Positions 24,712 through 33,607 of a DNA stretch of 64,000 bases are shown piece after piece (position 1 is the first letter of the stretch; the number at the start of each line of letters is the position of its first letter). Source of the DNA: Pseudomonas sp. MM211 (GTDB taxonomy: Bacteria; Pseudomonadota; Gammaproteobacteria; Pseudomonadales; Pseudomonadaceae); the NCBI RefSeq assembly GCF_020386635.1, contig NZ_CP081942.1:1860001-1924000 (forward strand), in the 5' to 3' direction. Both the position numbers and the translations under genes were made by a program. The notes under the pieces were generated by a model. It did not search any database, was not told where the DNA came from, and worked only from the letters and a program-made list of their open reading frames with translations.

Positions 24712-25046
24712 ACCTTGCGGCAATGCTCCAGCACTTCCCAGGTGCCGACGAAGCCGGCCGGGATCACGAAGCGGTCGCCGACGCGCACAGTCTTGGCATT
24801 GCCTTCGCCGTCGCGCAGCACGGAAACGCCCTGGAGGATTTCGCAGTATTCGTGCTCGGTGTAGCTCACCGTCCACTGGCCGACGTCGCCCTCCCAGACG
24901 CCCGCATTGAACTGGCCGCAAGGGCTGGCGTAATGGTTGCGTACCTGCTGCAGCGGGTCGCCCTTGAGGATTTTTTCAGGGGCTGGGCGGTACTCTTCGG
25001 CGCTGCTGCCGCCCTGGGCGAAATCGACAATCTGTTGGATATTCAT
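24687..25046 (-). CDS. Small cupin protein (DUF861/EutQ-like)
   Basis: A 119-aa single-domain cupin. The segment WTVSYTEHEYCEILQGVSVL followed by VRVGDRFVIPAGFVGTWEV matches the DUF861 cupin_3 pattern, with E and H residues in the metal-site region. These are small sugar- or amine-related cupins of unclear role. I start at the ATG at 25046, preceded by GGAAGCG on that strand; another ATG 18 bases upstream is possible. It converges on the iron-island ATPase and is divergent from kauB, which suggests a link to amine metabolism, though that is inference. Confidence 0.8.
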   Translation of the reverse strand: MNIQQIVDFAQGGSSAEEYRPAPEKILKGDPLQQVRNHYASPCGQFNAGVWEGDVGQWTVSYTEHEYCEILQGVSVLRDGEGNAKTVRVGDRFVIPAGFVGTWEVLEHCRKVYVIFEQA

Positions 25047-25183
25047 ATTCGCTTCCGTGGTCAATCCGAGAACGTGCAGCGATCATCCCATGCCCATCGA
25101 CGGCCCGGGGCGGCGCGGCGTAACAGGCTGTTGAAAACCACCTGCGCTTTGCAACGGGCCGCTAACGATTGGCTCGAGTCTAT

Positions 25184-25199
25184 GTTTAATAAATTGAAC
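25184..25199 (+). promoter_or_regulatory. Near-palindrome upstream of kauB
   Basis: GTTTAAT-AA-ATTGAAC is a 7-bp inverted repeat with one mismatch, 121 bases before kauB. It shares the TGAAC core with the perfect repeat ahead of pauR. A further block AGTGTCAAG...TTGAAAAT lies at about 25223-25242. PauR control is an inference. Confidence 0.35.
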
Positions 25200-25319
25200 G
25201 TAACAAGGGGATTCCCCGACGAAGTGTCAAGAATATTGAAAATCCTGCGGGCGCTGGTTTAGTGTGGCTCGCAGTTTCCAAGGCGTTAGGCGCCTTTACC
25301 GACGAATGAGGATGACCGA

Positions 25320-26813
25320 ATGACCCGTTTGACTCGTGCCGACTGGGAGCAGCGTGCCAAGGATCTGAAGATCGAGACCCGTGCCTTCGTGCAGGGTAAG
25401 TATCAGGCCGCCCAGAGTGGCGAAACCTTTGAGTGCATCAGCCCGGTCGACGGCCGGGTGCTGGGCCAGGTCGCCAGTTGCGATCTGGCTGACGCCGAAC
25501 TGGCGGTCAAGTCGGCGCGTGCGGCGTTCGACTCGGGCGCCTGGTCGCGTCTCGCACCGGCCAAGCGCAAGCAGAAGATGATCCGCTTCTCCGAACTGCT
25601 GCTGGCCAATGCCGAGGAGCTGGCATTGCTGGAAACCCTCGACATGGGCAAGCCGATCAGCGACTCCTTGAACATCGACATTCCTGCTGCGGCCAGTGCC
25701 ATCCGTTGGAGCGCCGAGGCCATCGACAAGGTCTACGACGAAGTCGCGCCGACGCCCCACGATCAGCTCGGTCTGGTCACCCGTGAACCGGTCGGCGTAG
25801 TGGCCGCCATCGTGCCGTGGAATTTCCCGCTGACGATGGCTTCCTGGAAGCTCGGCCCGGCGCTGGCTACCGGTAACTCGGTGATCCTCAAGCCGTCCGA
25901 GAAATCCCCGTTGACCGCCATTCGTGTTGCGGCTCTGGCTGTGGAAGCGGGTATTCCGGCTGGTGTGCTCAACGTGCTGCCCGGCCATGGCCACACCGTG
26001 GGCAAGGCCCTGGCCCTTCACATGGACGTCGATACCCTGGTGTTCACCGGCTCTACCAAGATCGCCAAGCAACTGATGATCTATGCCGGCGAATCGAACA
26101 TGAAGCGCGTGTGGCTGGAGGCCGGCGGCAAGAGTCCGAACATCGTCTTCGCCGATGCACCGGATCTGCAGGCCGCGGCCGAATCCGCCGCCAGCGCCAT
26201 CGCCTTCAATCAGGGCGAAGTGTGTACTGCAGGCTCGCGTCTGTTGGTGGAAAACTCCATCAAGGAGCGCTTCGTGCCCATGGTGGTCGAGGCCCTGAAG
26301 GGCTGGAAGGCTGGCAACCCACTCGATCCGGACACCAATGTCGGTGCGCTGGTCGACACCCAGCAGATGAACACCGTGCTCGGCTACATCGAGGCCGGCC
26401 ACAAGGACGGCGCCAAGTTGGTGATCGGCGGCAAACGCACCCTGGAAGAGAGCGGCGGCACTTATGTCGAACCGACCATTTTCGACGGCGTGACCAATGC
26501 CATGACCATCGCCCGCGAGGAAATCTTCGGGCCGGTGCTTTCGGTGATCGGTTTCGAGAGTGCCGAGCAGGCCGTGCAGATCGCCAACGACACCGTTTAC
26601 GGCCTGGCCGCGGCGGTGTGGACGGCGGATCTTTCCAAGGCGCATCTGACGGCTCGTGCGTTGCGCGCTGGCAGCGTGTGGGTCAACCAGTACGACGGTG
26701 GCGACATGACCGCACCGTTCGGTGGCTTCAAGCAGTCGGGCAACGGCCGTGACAAGTCGCTGCACGCCTTCGACAAGTACACCGAACTGAAAGCCACCTG
26801 GATCAAACTCTGA
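25320..26813 (+). CDS. kauB: Aldehyde dehydrogenase KauB (gamma-glutamyl-gamma-aminobutyraldehyde type)
   Basis: The 497-aa NAD(P)-dependent aldehyde dehydrogenase oxidises aminoaldehydes formed from putrescine, cadaverine and agmatine. Motifs: VPWNFPLTMASWK, FTGSTKIAKQLM (the dinucleotide-binding glycines), the catalytic glutamate in LEAGGKSPN and the nucleophile in NQGEVCTAGSRL. It ends with the family's GFKQSGNGRDKSLHAFDKYTELK. The sequence matches my memory of P. aeruginosa KauB (PauC) in length and throughout. ATG 25320 follows GAGGATGA. It sits alone with its own 255-base leader. The polyamine role also fits pauR and a PuuB-like oxidase nearby. Confidence 0.93.
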   Translation: MTRLTRADWEQRAKDLKIETRAFVQGKYQAAQSGETFECISPVDGRVLGQVASCDLADAELAVKSARAAFDSGAWSRLAPAKRKQKMIRFSELLLANAEELALLETLDMGKPISDSLNIDIPAAASAIRWSAEAIDKVYDEVAPTPHDQLGLVTREPVGVVAAIVPWNFPLTMASWKLGPALATGNSVILKPSEKSPLTAIRVAALAVEAGIPAGVLNVLPGHGHTVGKALALHMDVDTLVFTGSTKIAKQLMIYAGESNMKRVWLEAGGKSPNIVFADAPDLQAAAESAASAIAFNQGEVCTAGSRLLVENSIKERFVPMVVEALKGWKAGNPLDPDTNVGALVDTQQMNTVLGYIEAGHKDGAKLVIGGKRTLEESGGTYVEPTIFDGVTNAMTIAREEIFGPVLSVIGFESAEQAVQIANDTVYGLAAAVWTADLSKAHLTARALRAGSVWVNQYDGGDMTAPFGGFKQSGNGRDKSLHAFDKYTELKATWIKL

Positions 26814-26909
26814 TCCTCCACGGGTAAGCTCGCCAGCAGGCGGGCTAGATCGACTCGGCGGCCGGGCTCCATGGAGCCCGGCCGCTGTGCTTTGCCTTTG
26901 GAGCCAGTA

Positions 26910-28052
26910 ATGCGTTGGGGAACCTACTTCGCCGTTTGCGCGGCGGTGATCAGTATCGGCCTGGCGATGGGCACCACCATGCCGCTGGTGTCCTTGCGTC
27001 TGGAAAGCTGGGGCTATGGCTCGTTCGCTATCGGCATCATGGCGGCCACGCCTGCCATCGGCGTGCTGTTGGGCGCCTCGCTGGCGGGCCGGCTGGCTTC
27101 GCGTTGCCCCACGCCACGGCTGATGCAGCTGTGTCTGCTGGTCGGTGCGCTGTCGGTCGCCGGGTTGGCGCTGATGCAGAGCTACGCCGTGTGGCTGCTG
27201 TTGCGCCTGCTGCTTGGCGTGACCCTGACCGTGGTGTTCATCCTCGGTGAAAGCTGGATCAACCAGTTGGCCGTGGAAAAGTGGCGTGGCCGCTTGGTCG
27301 CGCTGTATGGCACCGGTTATGCGCTGAGCCAGCTATGTGGGCCGTTGCTGCTGAGCGTGCTCGGTACCGATACGGACCTGGGCTTCTGGTTCGGTATCAC
27401 CTTGCTGATCGGCGGGTCGCTGCTGCTGATCGGCCGTACCGGTGCGCCCGTGGTCGATGCGCACAGCGCTTCGGGGCGCGGTTTGCTGGTGTTCTGCCAA
27501 CGTATGCCGGCAATTGCCTGGGCGGTGGCGCTGTTTGCCGCCTTCGAGGCGATGATGCTCACCCTTCTGCCGATCTACGGTCTGCGTCAGGGCTTCACCC
27601 AGGAAGTCGCGCTGTTCATGGCCAGCGTGGTGGTGGTCGGTGACGCGGCGCTGCAGTTACCCATCGGCCTGCTCGCCGATCGCATCTCGCGGGTCACGCT
27701 GTTTCGTGGCTGCGGGGTGGTGCTGCTGTTCTCCAGCCTGGGCATTCCGCTGCTCCTGCATACGCCGCTGATCTGGCCGGTGCTGGTGCTGTTCGGCGCC
27801 AGTGCTGGCGGCCTGTTCACCCTGTCGCTGATTCTGATCGGCGAGCGCTTTCGAGATGATCAATTGGTTCGCGCCAACTCCCACGTGGCTCAGCTATGGG
27901 GCATCGGCTGCCTGATCGGCCCGCTGGCGACCGGGGCGGTTAGCCAGTGGGTCAGCGGGCATGCCTTGCCGATCCTCATGGCGCTCGGCGCGGCGGGGTT
28001 CGTGTGGCTGGCCTGGCGGCCTGATGCGTTCGACGAGCGCGTCACGCTATAG
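26910..28052 (+). CDS. MFS transporter (YcaD-like)
   Basis: A 380-aa membrane protein with about 12 spans. The first loop GPRLASR-like motif appears as LAGRLASRCPTPRLMQL and the second half repeats it as GLLADRISRVTLFRGC. It resembles the small YcaD/YfkF-type MFS group. Substrate unknown. I start at ATG 26910 because TTTGGAG precedes it; the frame opens 13 codons earlier. It ends six bases inside the convergent phospholipase D gene. Confidence 0.85.
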   Translation: MRWGTYFAVCAAVISIGLAMGTTMPLVSLRLESWGYGSFAIGIMAATPAIGVLLGASLAGRLASRCPTPRLMQLCLLVGALSVAGLALMQSYAVWLLLRLLLGVTLTVVFILGESWINQLAVEKWRGRLVALYGTGYALSQLCGPLLLSVLGTDTDLGFWFGITLLIGGSLLLIGRTGAPVVDAHSASGRGLLVFCQRMPAIAWAVALFAAFEAMMLTLLPIYGLRQGFTQEVALFMASVVVVGDAALQLPIGLLADRISRVTLFRGCGVVLLFSSLGIPLLLHTPLIWPVLVLFGASAGGLFTLSLILIGERFRDDQLVRANSHVAQLWGIGCLIGPLATGAVSQWVSGHALPILMALGAAGFVWLAWRPDAFDERVTL

Positions 28053-29612
28053 CATCTTCTCCAGCCCGATGACTCGCGAGAACCATGCATTGAAATGCTG
28101 CCAGCGGTTGCCGGGTTCTTCGTGCAGCTCGAAGGTTTTGCCGTCGTCCTCACCGACCCAGACCATGCGTGTGCCGTCGCCGTCAGGCTGCAGGCGCACT
28201 TCGTAGCTGACCGAGGGTTTCATGCCCTGTAGGGCCAGTTCACGCAGGTAGGCCGCCAGCTTGGGGCTGTCCACCAGCACACCCACTTCGGTGTTCCAGA
28301 GCACCGAGCGCGGGTCGACGTTGAAGGAGCCGACGAAGGATTTCTGCCGGTCGATCACCAGTGCCTTGCTGTGCAGGCTGGAATCCGAGCCGCCACTGAA
28401 ACTGTAGGCCGGGGGCGAGTCGGCGCCAGGTTGGCGGCGCAACTCGAACAGGCGGATGCCGTGCTCGAGCATTTCCTGCCGGTAGGGCGCGTAGCCACCG
28501 TGTACGGCGGGTACGTCGGTGGCTTCCAGAGCATTGGTCAGCAAGCGGATATCCACGTCCTTGTCGGCCAGGCCGGTGAGGAACTCCAAGCCTGCCTGGG
28601 CCGGCACGAAGTAGGCCGACACCATCACCAGATCACTCTTTGTGGCCTGCAGATGGGGGCCTAATTGGGTGGTCAGCAGCAGGTGCGGGGCCGGCTCGCC
28701 GCTGGCCAGCACCTTGCTTGGCGCATCCCACAGGGCGAAGCCGGGCGCCCAGATCAGCTCCCCCAGCCACTTCTGCAACTGTGGTTCCTGTTGGTAAGCG
28801 AGCAGGCGCTTGTAGAGTGTCGGCTGCTCCACGCGGGCGGTGTCCAGGTAATCGCGTAGCCCCTTGCGTGCCTTGTCCAGATCCTTTTGCGAAGGTTGCT
28901 GCCAGACGAACTGCTCGATGGGTTTGCTCAGGGAGCTGTTCCAGTACTGGTCGAAACTCTGCGACAGATCATGCGCCACGGGGCCGACGGCCAGCATGTC
29001 GATGTCGGTGAAGTTCATGTTCGGCTCGGCGTCGAAGTATTCGTCACCCAGGTTGCGGCCACCGACGATGGCCGCGGCGCTGTCGGCCAGCCACAGCTTG
29101 TTGTGCATGCGCCGGTGCTGCTGTGACAGGTTCAGGCCACGGCCGAGCAGGCGCGTGACGCCGGTCATGCGGCCAAGGTGCAGCGGGTTGAACACGCGGA
29201 TCTGAATATTCGGGTGAGCCGCCAGCAGGGCGATCTGATAATCCTTGCCGTCGCTGGTGGTGTCGTCGAGCAGAAAGCGAATCCGCACGCCACGATCCGC
29301 CGCTTGCAGCAACTCCTTGACCAGTGCCCGAGTACTCAAGCCGTCGTGCACGATGTAGTACTGCAGATCGAGGCTGTGCTGCGCCGCGCGAATCAGTTCG
29401 GCGCGGGCTGCGAAGGCCTCGTTGCTTGCTGGCAACAGGCGAAACCCCGAGTGGCCCTGATGCTCGGCTGCACGTGCTTCAAGCGCTGCGCCGAACGAGG
29501 AGTCGGCTGCGGGGATGGCCTGGCTGGGCACGATGGGCACCTGATTGGCGCAGCCAGCGAGGCTCAGCAGAAGAATAAAGAGCAAGCGCAAGGGCACAGT
29601 CGCAGCCTCCAT
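28047..29612 (-). CDS. Phospholipase D-family lipoprotein (cardiolipin synthase-like)
   Basis: A 521-aa protein with a lipoprotein signal (MEAATVPLRLLFILLLSLAG before C21). It has two HKD catalytic motifs: HNKLWLADSAAAIVGGRNLG, about residue 168, and HSKALVIDRQKSFVGSFNVD, about residue 415. Both have intact H, K and D, so it should be active as a phosphatidyl transferase or hydrolase in the periplasm. Members of this lipoprotein group resemble ClsC. The start could also be a later internal codon, but this one gives a full signal peptide. It converges with the MFS gene and is followed upstream by the MocR gene on the same strand. Confidence 0.88.
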   Translation of the reverse strand: MEAATVPLRLLFILLLSLAGCANQVPIVPSQAIPAADSSFGAALEARAAEHQGHSGFRLLPASNEAFAARAELIRAAQHSLDLQYYIVHDGLSTRALVKELLQAADRGVRIRFLLDDTTSDGKDYQIALLAAHPNIQIRVFNPLHLGRMTGVTRLLGRGLNLSQQHRRMHNKLWLADSAAAIVGGRNLGDEYFDAEPNMNFTDIDMLAVGPVAHDLSQSFDQYWNSSLSKPIEQFVWQQPSQKDLDKARKGLRDYLDTARVEQPTLYKRLLAYQQEPQLQKWLGELIWAPGFALWDAPSKVLASGEPAPHLLLTTQLGPHLQATKSDLVMVSAYFVPAQAGLEFLTGLADKDVDIRLLTNALEATDVPAVHGGYAPYRQEMLEHGIRLFELRRQPGADSPPAYSFSGGSDSSLHSKALVIDRQKSFVGSFNVDPRSVLWNTEVGVLVDSPKLAAYLRELALQGMKPSVSYEVRLQPDGDGTRMVWVGEDDGKTFELHEEPGNRWQHFNAWFSRVIGLEKML

Positions 29613-29660
29613 CGGCTGTCTGGGGGAGTGCTGATAGGACGCCGCTGCGCTTGAAAAGAT

Positions 29661-31085
29661 TCAGTCTCTAGATTCTTCCAACATGGCCGCCACGGTTTCG
29701 CCGACCTTGCGCACGGCCGCCTCGATGCTTGCGGTATGCCGTGAGGCGAAGTTCATGCGCAGGCAATTGCGGTATTTGCCAGCGGCGGAAAAGATGCTGC
29801 CCGGCGCGATCTGCACCTTGTGCACCGCCAGTTCGCGGTTCAGGCGCTGGCTGTCGAAGCCTTCCGGCATCTCCACCCAGATCATGAAACCGCCCTGGGG
29901 CTGGCTGACCCGTACCGAAGGTGGAAAGTAGCGGCTTACCCAGTCGCTCATCTGATCCAGGCCACGGGCGTATTGCGCGCGCATACGGCGCAGATGCGGC
30001 TCGTAATGACCACCTTCGATGTACTCGGCCAGCGCCAGCTGCGGCAACTGGGCGGTGGCGCCGGTGCCCATGTACTTCATGTGCAGCACCTGATCGAGAT
30101 AACGCCCCGGTGCTATCCAGCCAACCCGAAAACCCGGCGCCAAGGTCTTGGAGAACGAACTGCAGAGCAGTACCCGGCCGTCGTCGTCATAGGATTTGAT
30201 GGTGCGTGGGCGCGGGTAGTGGAAGGCCAGCTCGCCATACACATCGTCTTCGATGATCGCCACGTCGTGGCGCTGGGCGAGGGCCAGCAGGGCGCGTTTG
30301 TTGGCCTCCGGCATGATGTAGCCCAGCGGGTTGTTGCAGGTCGGGGTGAGCTGGATGGCCTTGATCGGCCATTGTTCGAGAGCCAGCTCCAGCGCTTCCA
30401 GGCTGATGCCGGTGAGCGGGTCGGTCGGCAGCTCCAGAGCCTTCATGCCGAAGCCTTTGAGCGCCTGCATCACGCCATGGAAGCTTGGCGAGTCGACAGC
30501 GACGATATCGCCAGGCTCGCAGATCGCGCGGATCGCTGCGGATAGCGCTTCGTGGCAGCCGGTGGTGATGACGATGTCTTCATGGCTCAGCTGGCAACCC
30601 GAGTCGAGCGTCAGGCGGGCGATCTGCTCGCGTAGGCGCTGGTCGCCGTGAATGCTACCGTAGGTCAGGGTCTGCAGATCCTGCTTGCGGCTCAGGCGCG
30701 ACAGTGAGCGCAGCAGCGGCTTGAGGGTCGGGCTGTCGATGTCCGGTCGGCCGCGACCAAGCTGGATGAAATCGTTGCGCGGTGCAAAGGCGATCTGCTC
30801 CAGCACCTGATCCCACTGCGACACTTCCACTGGCCGCTGCGGTGCCCGGCTTATCTTCGGCAGCGCCGGTTTGGCGCGGCCCTGGGGGACGAAATAGCCG
30901 GACTTCGGCTTCGGCAGGGCGAGGCCGCGATCTTCCAAATGCCGATAAGCCTGCTGCACCGTGCTCAGGCTGACTCCGTGTTCCTGGCTCAAGGCGCGTA
31001 CCGATGGCAAGCGATCACCTGGCCGATACAGGCCCTGTTCGATACGCTCGCCAATCAGCTCGGCCAGATTGGTATAGAGGGTCAT
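29661..31085 (-). CDS. MocR-type transcriptional regulator (GntR HTH plus aminotransferase domain)
   Basis: A 474-aa regulator. An N-terminal GntR winged helix (about 1-70: RIEQGLYRPGDRLPSVRALS and SLSTVQQAYRHLEDRGL) is fused to a fold-type I PLP aminotransferase-like domain with the PLP lysine in CSSFSKTLAPGFRVGW. Such proteins use PLP as a ligand. I start at the ATG at 31085; the frame is open to 31148. It is divergent from a DUF1127 gene, with direct repeats in the gap, a typical MocR arrangement. The target is likely that neighbour. Ligand unknown. Confidence 0.92.
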   Translation of the reverse strand: MTLYTNLAELIGERIEQGLYRPGDRLPSVRALSQEHGVSLSTVQQAYRHLEDRGLALPKPKSGYFVPQGRAKPALPKISRAPQRPVEVSQWDQVLEQIAFAPRNDFIQLGRGRPDIDSPTLKPLLRSLSRLSRKQDLQTLTYGSIHGDQRLREQIARLTLDSGCQLSHEDIVITTGCHEALSAAIRAICEPGDIVAVDSPSFHGVMQALKGFGMKALELPTDPLTGISLEALELALEQWPIKAIQLTPTCNNPLGYIMPEANKRALLALAQRHDVAIIEDDVYGELAFHYPRPRTIKSYDDDGRVLLCSSFSKTLAPGFRVGWIAPGRYLDQVLHMKYMGTGATAQLPQLALAEYIEGGHYEPHLRRMRAQYARGLDQMSDWVSRYFPPSVRVSQPQGGFMIWVEMPEGFDSQRLNRELAVHKVQIAPGSIFSAAGKYRNCLRMNFASRHTASIEAAVRKVGETVAAMLEESRD

Positions 31086-31166
31086 GGTCAGCGCCTGTAT
31101 GCAAAAAGTGAATCGGAGACCGGTACAGATGGCCGCGTAACCAACCATTCAGTTGGGTTTCGCTGA

Positions 31167-31203
31167 GATCTGTATGGATTTAATTCCGTTTTTTTGGATC
31201 TGT
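31167..31203 (+). promoter_or_regulatory. Direct GATCTGT repeats between MocR and DUF1127 genes
   Basis: GATCTGT occurs at 31167-31173 and again at 31197-31203, 30 bases apart (about three helical turns), with an inverted near-copy ACAGATG at 31125-31131. MocR regulators such as PdxR and GabR bind direct repeats near their own promoters, so this is the likely operator set. Confidence 0.5.
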
Positions 31204-31263
31204 CATGCACTTTCATCACTTGCCATCATGATCTCCCATGACCACCCGGTGCAGGAGAGCGAG

Positions 31264-31506
31264 ATGAACGGATTAAGCGATGTGCGATTGACCCTCAGCA
31301 GCAGCGAGCTGAATGGCTCGGCACGGCAACCTGTGGCGGCGCTGGTGCCGCCACGTGAGGTGCTGACCCATCGCTGGAAACTGTTCATGCGCCGCTTGGT
31401 GACCCGCCGCGCGCTGCTCGAGCTGAGCGATGCGCAACTTCGCGATATCGGGCTGACCCAGGATCAAGCCCGCAGAGAAGCCTCGCTGCCGTTCTGGAAA
31501 CTCTAG
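31264..31506 (+). CDS. DUF1127 (YjiS-like) small protein
   Basis: An 80-aa basic protein. The C-terminal 45 residues carry the DUF1127 pattern: WKLFMRRLVTRRALLELSDAQLRDIGLTQDQARREA. Proteins of this family are small, basic and linked elsewhere to RNA turnover and to phosphate or polyamine stress. ATG 31264 has CAGGAGAGCGAG upstream. It is divergent from the MocR gene, a pairing I recall as common in Pseudomonas. Function unknown here. Confidence 0.87.
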   Translation: MNGLSDVRLTLSSSELNGSARQPVAALVPPREVLTHRWKLFMRRLVTRRALLELSDAQLRDIGLTQDQARREASLPFWKL

Positions 31507-31573
31507 AGGTGGGCATGCAGCGCAGCGGTACCCGGGGTTTTCCGTCCTGAGTATCGCTGCGCTGCGGGCTGCG

Positions 31574-32887
31574 TCAGGCCAGCTCTTTCAGCCGGTGCCA
31601 GAGCATACCCAGTGCCAGAAGCGGTGAACGCAGGTAGCGGCCGCCGGGGAAGGTCATGTGCGGCACCTTGGCAAACAGCTCGAAGCCGCCACCAGCCTGC
31701 CCGGTGATGGCCTCGGCGAGCAGCTTGCCGGCCAGGTGCGTGGCGTTCACGCCGTGGCCTGCGTAGGCCTGGGCATAAAAGACGTTGGGCTGATCCTTCA
31801 GTTGACCAATCTGCGGCAGGCGATTCGCGCCAATGCCTATCATCCCGCCCCATTGGTAGTCGATACGCACATCGTCCAGCTGCGGAAAGACGGCCAGCAT
31901 CTTGGGCCGCATGTAGGCGGCAATATCCGCAGGGTCGCTGCCGGAATAGTGGCAGGCGCCGCCGAACAGCAAGCGACGGTCGGCGGACAGGCGGTAATAA
32001 TCGACCGCCACCCGTTGGTCACAGAGCGCCATGTTCTGCGGGATCAGCGCACTGGCCTGCTCCTCGCTCAACGGCTCGGTGGCGATGATGTAACTGCCGG
32101 CAGGCAGCACCTTGCCGCCCAGGGTCGGGTTCAGGTCGCGGATATAGGCATTGCAACCCAGCACCAGTTGCCCGGCACGTACCACGCCGTGAGCCGTGTG
32201 CACGCGGATTTCAGTGCCGTAGTCGATGCGTGTGGCCGCCGAATGCTCGTACAGCCGTACGCCCAGGCTGTGCGCCGCAGCGGCTTCGCCCAGCGCCAGA
32301 TTGAGTGGATGCAGGTGCCCCGAGCCCATGTCGATCAGGCCGCCGACATAGCGGCTGGAGCCGACCACCTCGTGCATCTGTTCCGGTTGCAGCAGACGCA
32401 GTTCGTGGCGATAGCCGAGGCTCTGCAGCTCGGCGGCGTCTTCGGCGAAACCGGCGAGGTCGCGGGGCTTGTTGGCCAGGTCGCAGTAACCCCAGGTCAG
32501 GTCGCAGGCAATCCCGAACTGCTCGACCCGGCGGCGCACGATCTCCACCGCTTCGAGGCCCATCAGCTTCAGCTCGCGCACGCCGCTGGCGCCGATCACC
32601 GACTCGAACTGCTCGACGCCATGGCCGACACCGCGAATCAGCTGCCCGCCGTTACGCCCGCTGGCGCCCCAGCCGATTCGATGGGCCTCCAGCAACACCA
32701 CCGACAGGCCCTTCTGGGCAAGCTCGATGGCCGTGTTCAGGCCGGAGAAGCCCCCGCCAACGATGCACACGTCGGCGCGCTGCTCACCCTGCAGCGGCGG
32801 ATAATCGACTTGCAGGTTGGTGCTCGCGGCGTAGTAGGACGGGGCATGCTCGGCGCTATGAACCGGCGGGTGGGCACGGGCGGTCAT
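31574..32887 (-). CDS. FAD-dependent oxidoreductase, gamma-glutamylputrescine oxidase-like (PuuB family)
   Basis: A 437-aa DAO-family flavoenzyme. The FAD-binding GxGxxG is VCIVGGGFSGLNTAIELAQK at about 42-61, then VLLEAHRIGWGASGRNGGQL. Near the C-terminus GMIGIGANRLPQIG and YAGHGVNATHLAGKLLAEA complete the FAD site. Similar enzymes (PauB and PuuB) oxidise gamma-glutamylated diamines. The start ATG at 32887 gives MTARAHPPVHSAEH. An upstream frame to 33070 lies outside the gene. Context (kauB, pauR, dadA in the region) fits polyamine breakdown. The exact substrate cannot be read. Confidence 0.85.
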   Translation of the reverse strand: MTARAHPPVHSAEHAPSYYAASTNLQVDYPPLQGEQRADVCIVGGGFSGLNTAIELAQKGLSVVLLEAHRIGWGASGRNGGQLIRGVGHGVEQFESVIGASGVRELKLMGLEAVEIVRRRVEQFGIACDLTWGYCDLANKPRDLAGFAEDAAELQSLGYRHELRLLQPEQMHEVVGSSRYVGGLIDMGSGHLHPLNLALGEAAAAHSLGVRLYEHSAATRIDYGTEIRVHTAHGVVRAGQLVLGCNAYIRDLNPTLGGKVLPAGSYIIATEPLSEEQASALIPQNMALCDQRVAVDYYRLSADRRLLFGGACHYSGSDPADIAAYMRPKMLAVFPQLDDVRIDYQWGGMIGIGANRLPQIGQLKDQPNVFYAQAYAGHGVNATHLAGKLLAEAITGQAGGGFELFAKVPHMTFPGGRYLRSPLLALGMLWHRLKELA

Positions 32888-33050
32888 GTGCGAAATCCTG
32901 AGTTTTGTGTTTGTAAAAATTGACGAAGCATAAGCGCTGACTTTGCCCTGCGCCAACCCGCGATGGCGCGCAGAGGATGCTGCCGTCGCATCCTTTGCGG
33001 CGGGCGGGCTCGCCTGTACCATGCGCGCCATCCATTTCCGAGCCGTGACC

Positions 33051-33404
33051 ATGAGCTGCACCAGCCGCAAGATAGACCTGCTGCGCCGACAGATCCCGCG
33101 CTTCGATTGCGTGCCCGGCTGTCACGACTGCTGCGGCCCGGTGACCGCTTCGTCGGAAGAGATGTCGCGCCTGCCGCGCAAGACCGCCGCCGAGCAGGAC
33201 GCCGCGCTGGCCGAGTACAACTGCGTGCACCTCGGCCCTCAGGGTTGCCAGGTCTACGACCAGCGCCCGCTGATCTGCCGCCTGTTCGGCACCACCCCCA
33301 ACCTGCCGTGCCCGCATGGACGTGCGCCCGAGCAGCCTATCGAGGCGAGCGTCGAGCGCCAGGTGCACCAGCTTATCGCCACTACGCGGCAGGTGTTGGT
33401 CTAG
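33051..33404 (+). CDS. YkgJ-family cysteine cluster protein
   Basis: A 117-aa protein with a cysteine-rich zinc/iron-chelating pattern: FDCVPGCHDCCGPVT near residues 19-33 and CVHLGPQGCQVYDQRPLICR at about 59-78, plus NLPCPHG. This is the CxxxCxxCC...C..C...RP..CR signature of the YkgJ/CxxCxxCC family, whose role is unknown. ATG 33051 gives MSCTSRKIDLLRR; another ATG at 33021 is possible. It is divergent from the PuuB-like oxidase. Confidence 0.85.
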   Translation: MSCTSRKIDLLRRQIPRFDCVPGCHDCCGPVTASSEEMSRLPRKTAAEQDAALAEYNCVHLGPQGCQVYDQRPLICRLFGTTPNLPCPHGRAPEQPIEASVERQVHQLIATTRQVLV

Positions 33405-33479
33405 GCATTTGGCGGGGCCTGATGGTGCCCACGTTCCTGTGTGAGAATGTTAACCGGGGGCGCTGCGTCGGGCATCAAG

Positions 33480-33576
33480 TAGGGTGGATAACGCGAAGCT
33501 TATCCACTAATCACTGCACAAGGCTGTGCCGGCGTTGAGCCAACCGGTGGAAAACGCTTCGCGGTTTTCCACCCTA
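33480..33576. repeat. Composite inverted repeat, two hairpins with shared TAGGGTGG ends
   Basis: TAGGGTGG at 33480 pairs with CCACCCTA at 33569-33576. Within lie GTGGATAA/TTATCCAC (33484-33507, 8-base loop) and GGTGGAAAAC/GTTTTCCACC (33546-33573, 8-base loop GCTTCGCG). The arms resemble a dispersed intergenic palindrome family common in Pseudomonas. It lies between the YkgJ and dadR genes and could be a 3'-end element for both convergent genes. Confidence 0.8.
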
Positions 33577-33607
33577 CGGTACGCAGAGAGTGGGAACCAT
33601 CAGGTAG

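Noticed and set aside
25065..25319. Possible sigma54 promoter in the kauB leader
   Set aside because: The best candidate (TGGCTCGCAG) does not fit the TGGCAC-N5-TTGCA spacing and bases well enough.
25296..26765. 489-codon minus-strand frame antisense to kauB
   Set aside because: The sense frame is an unmistakable aldehyde dehydrogenase with catalytic Glu and Cys; the antisense frame looks like its codon shadow.
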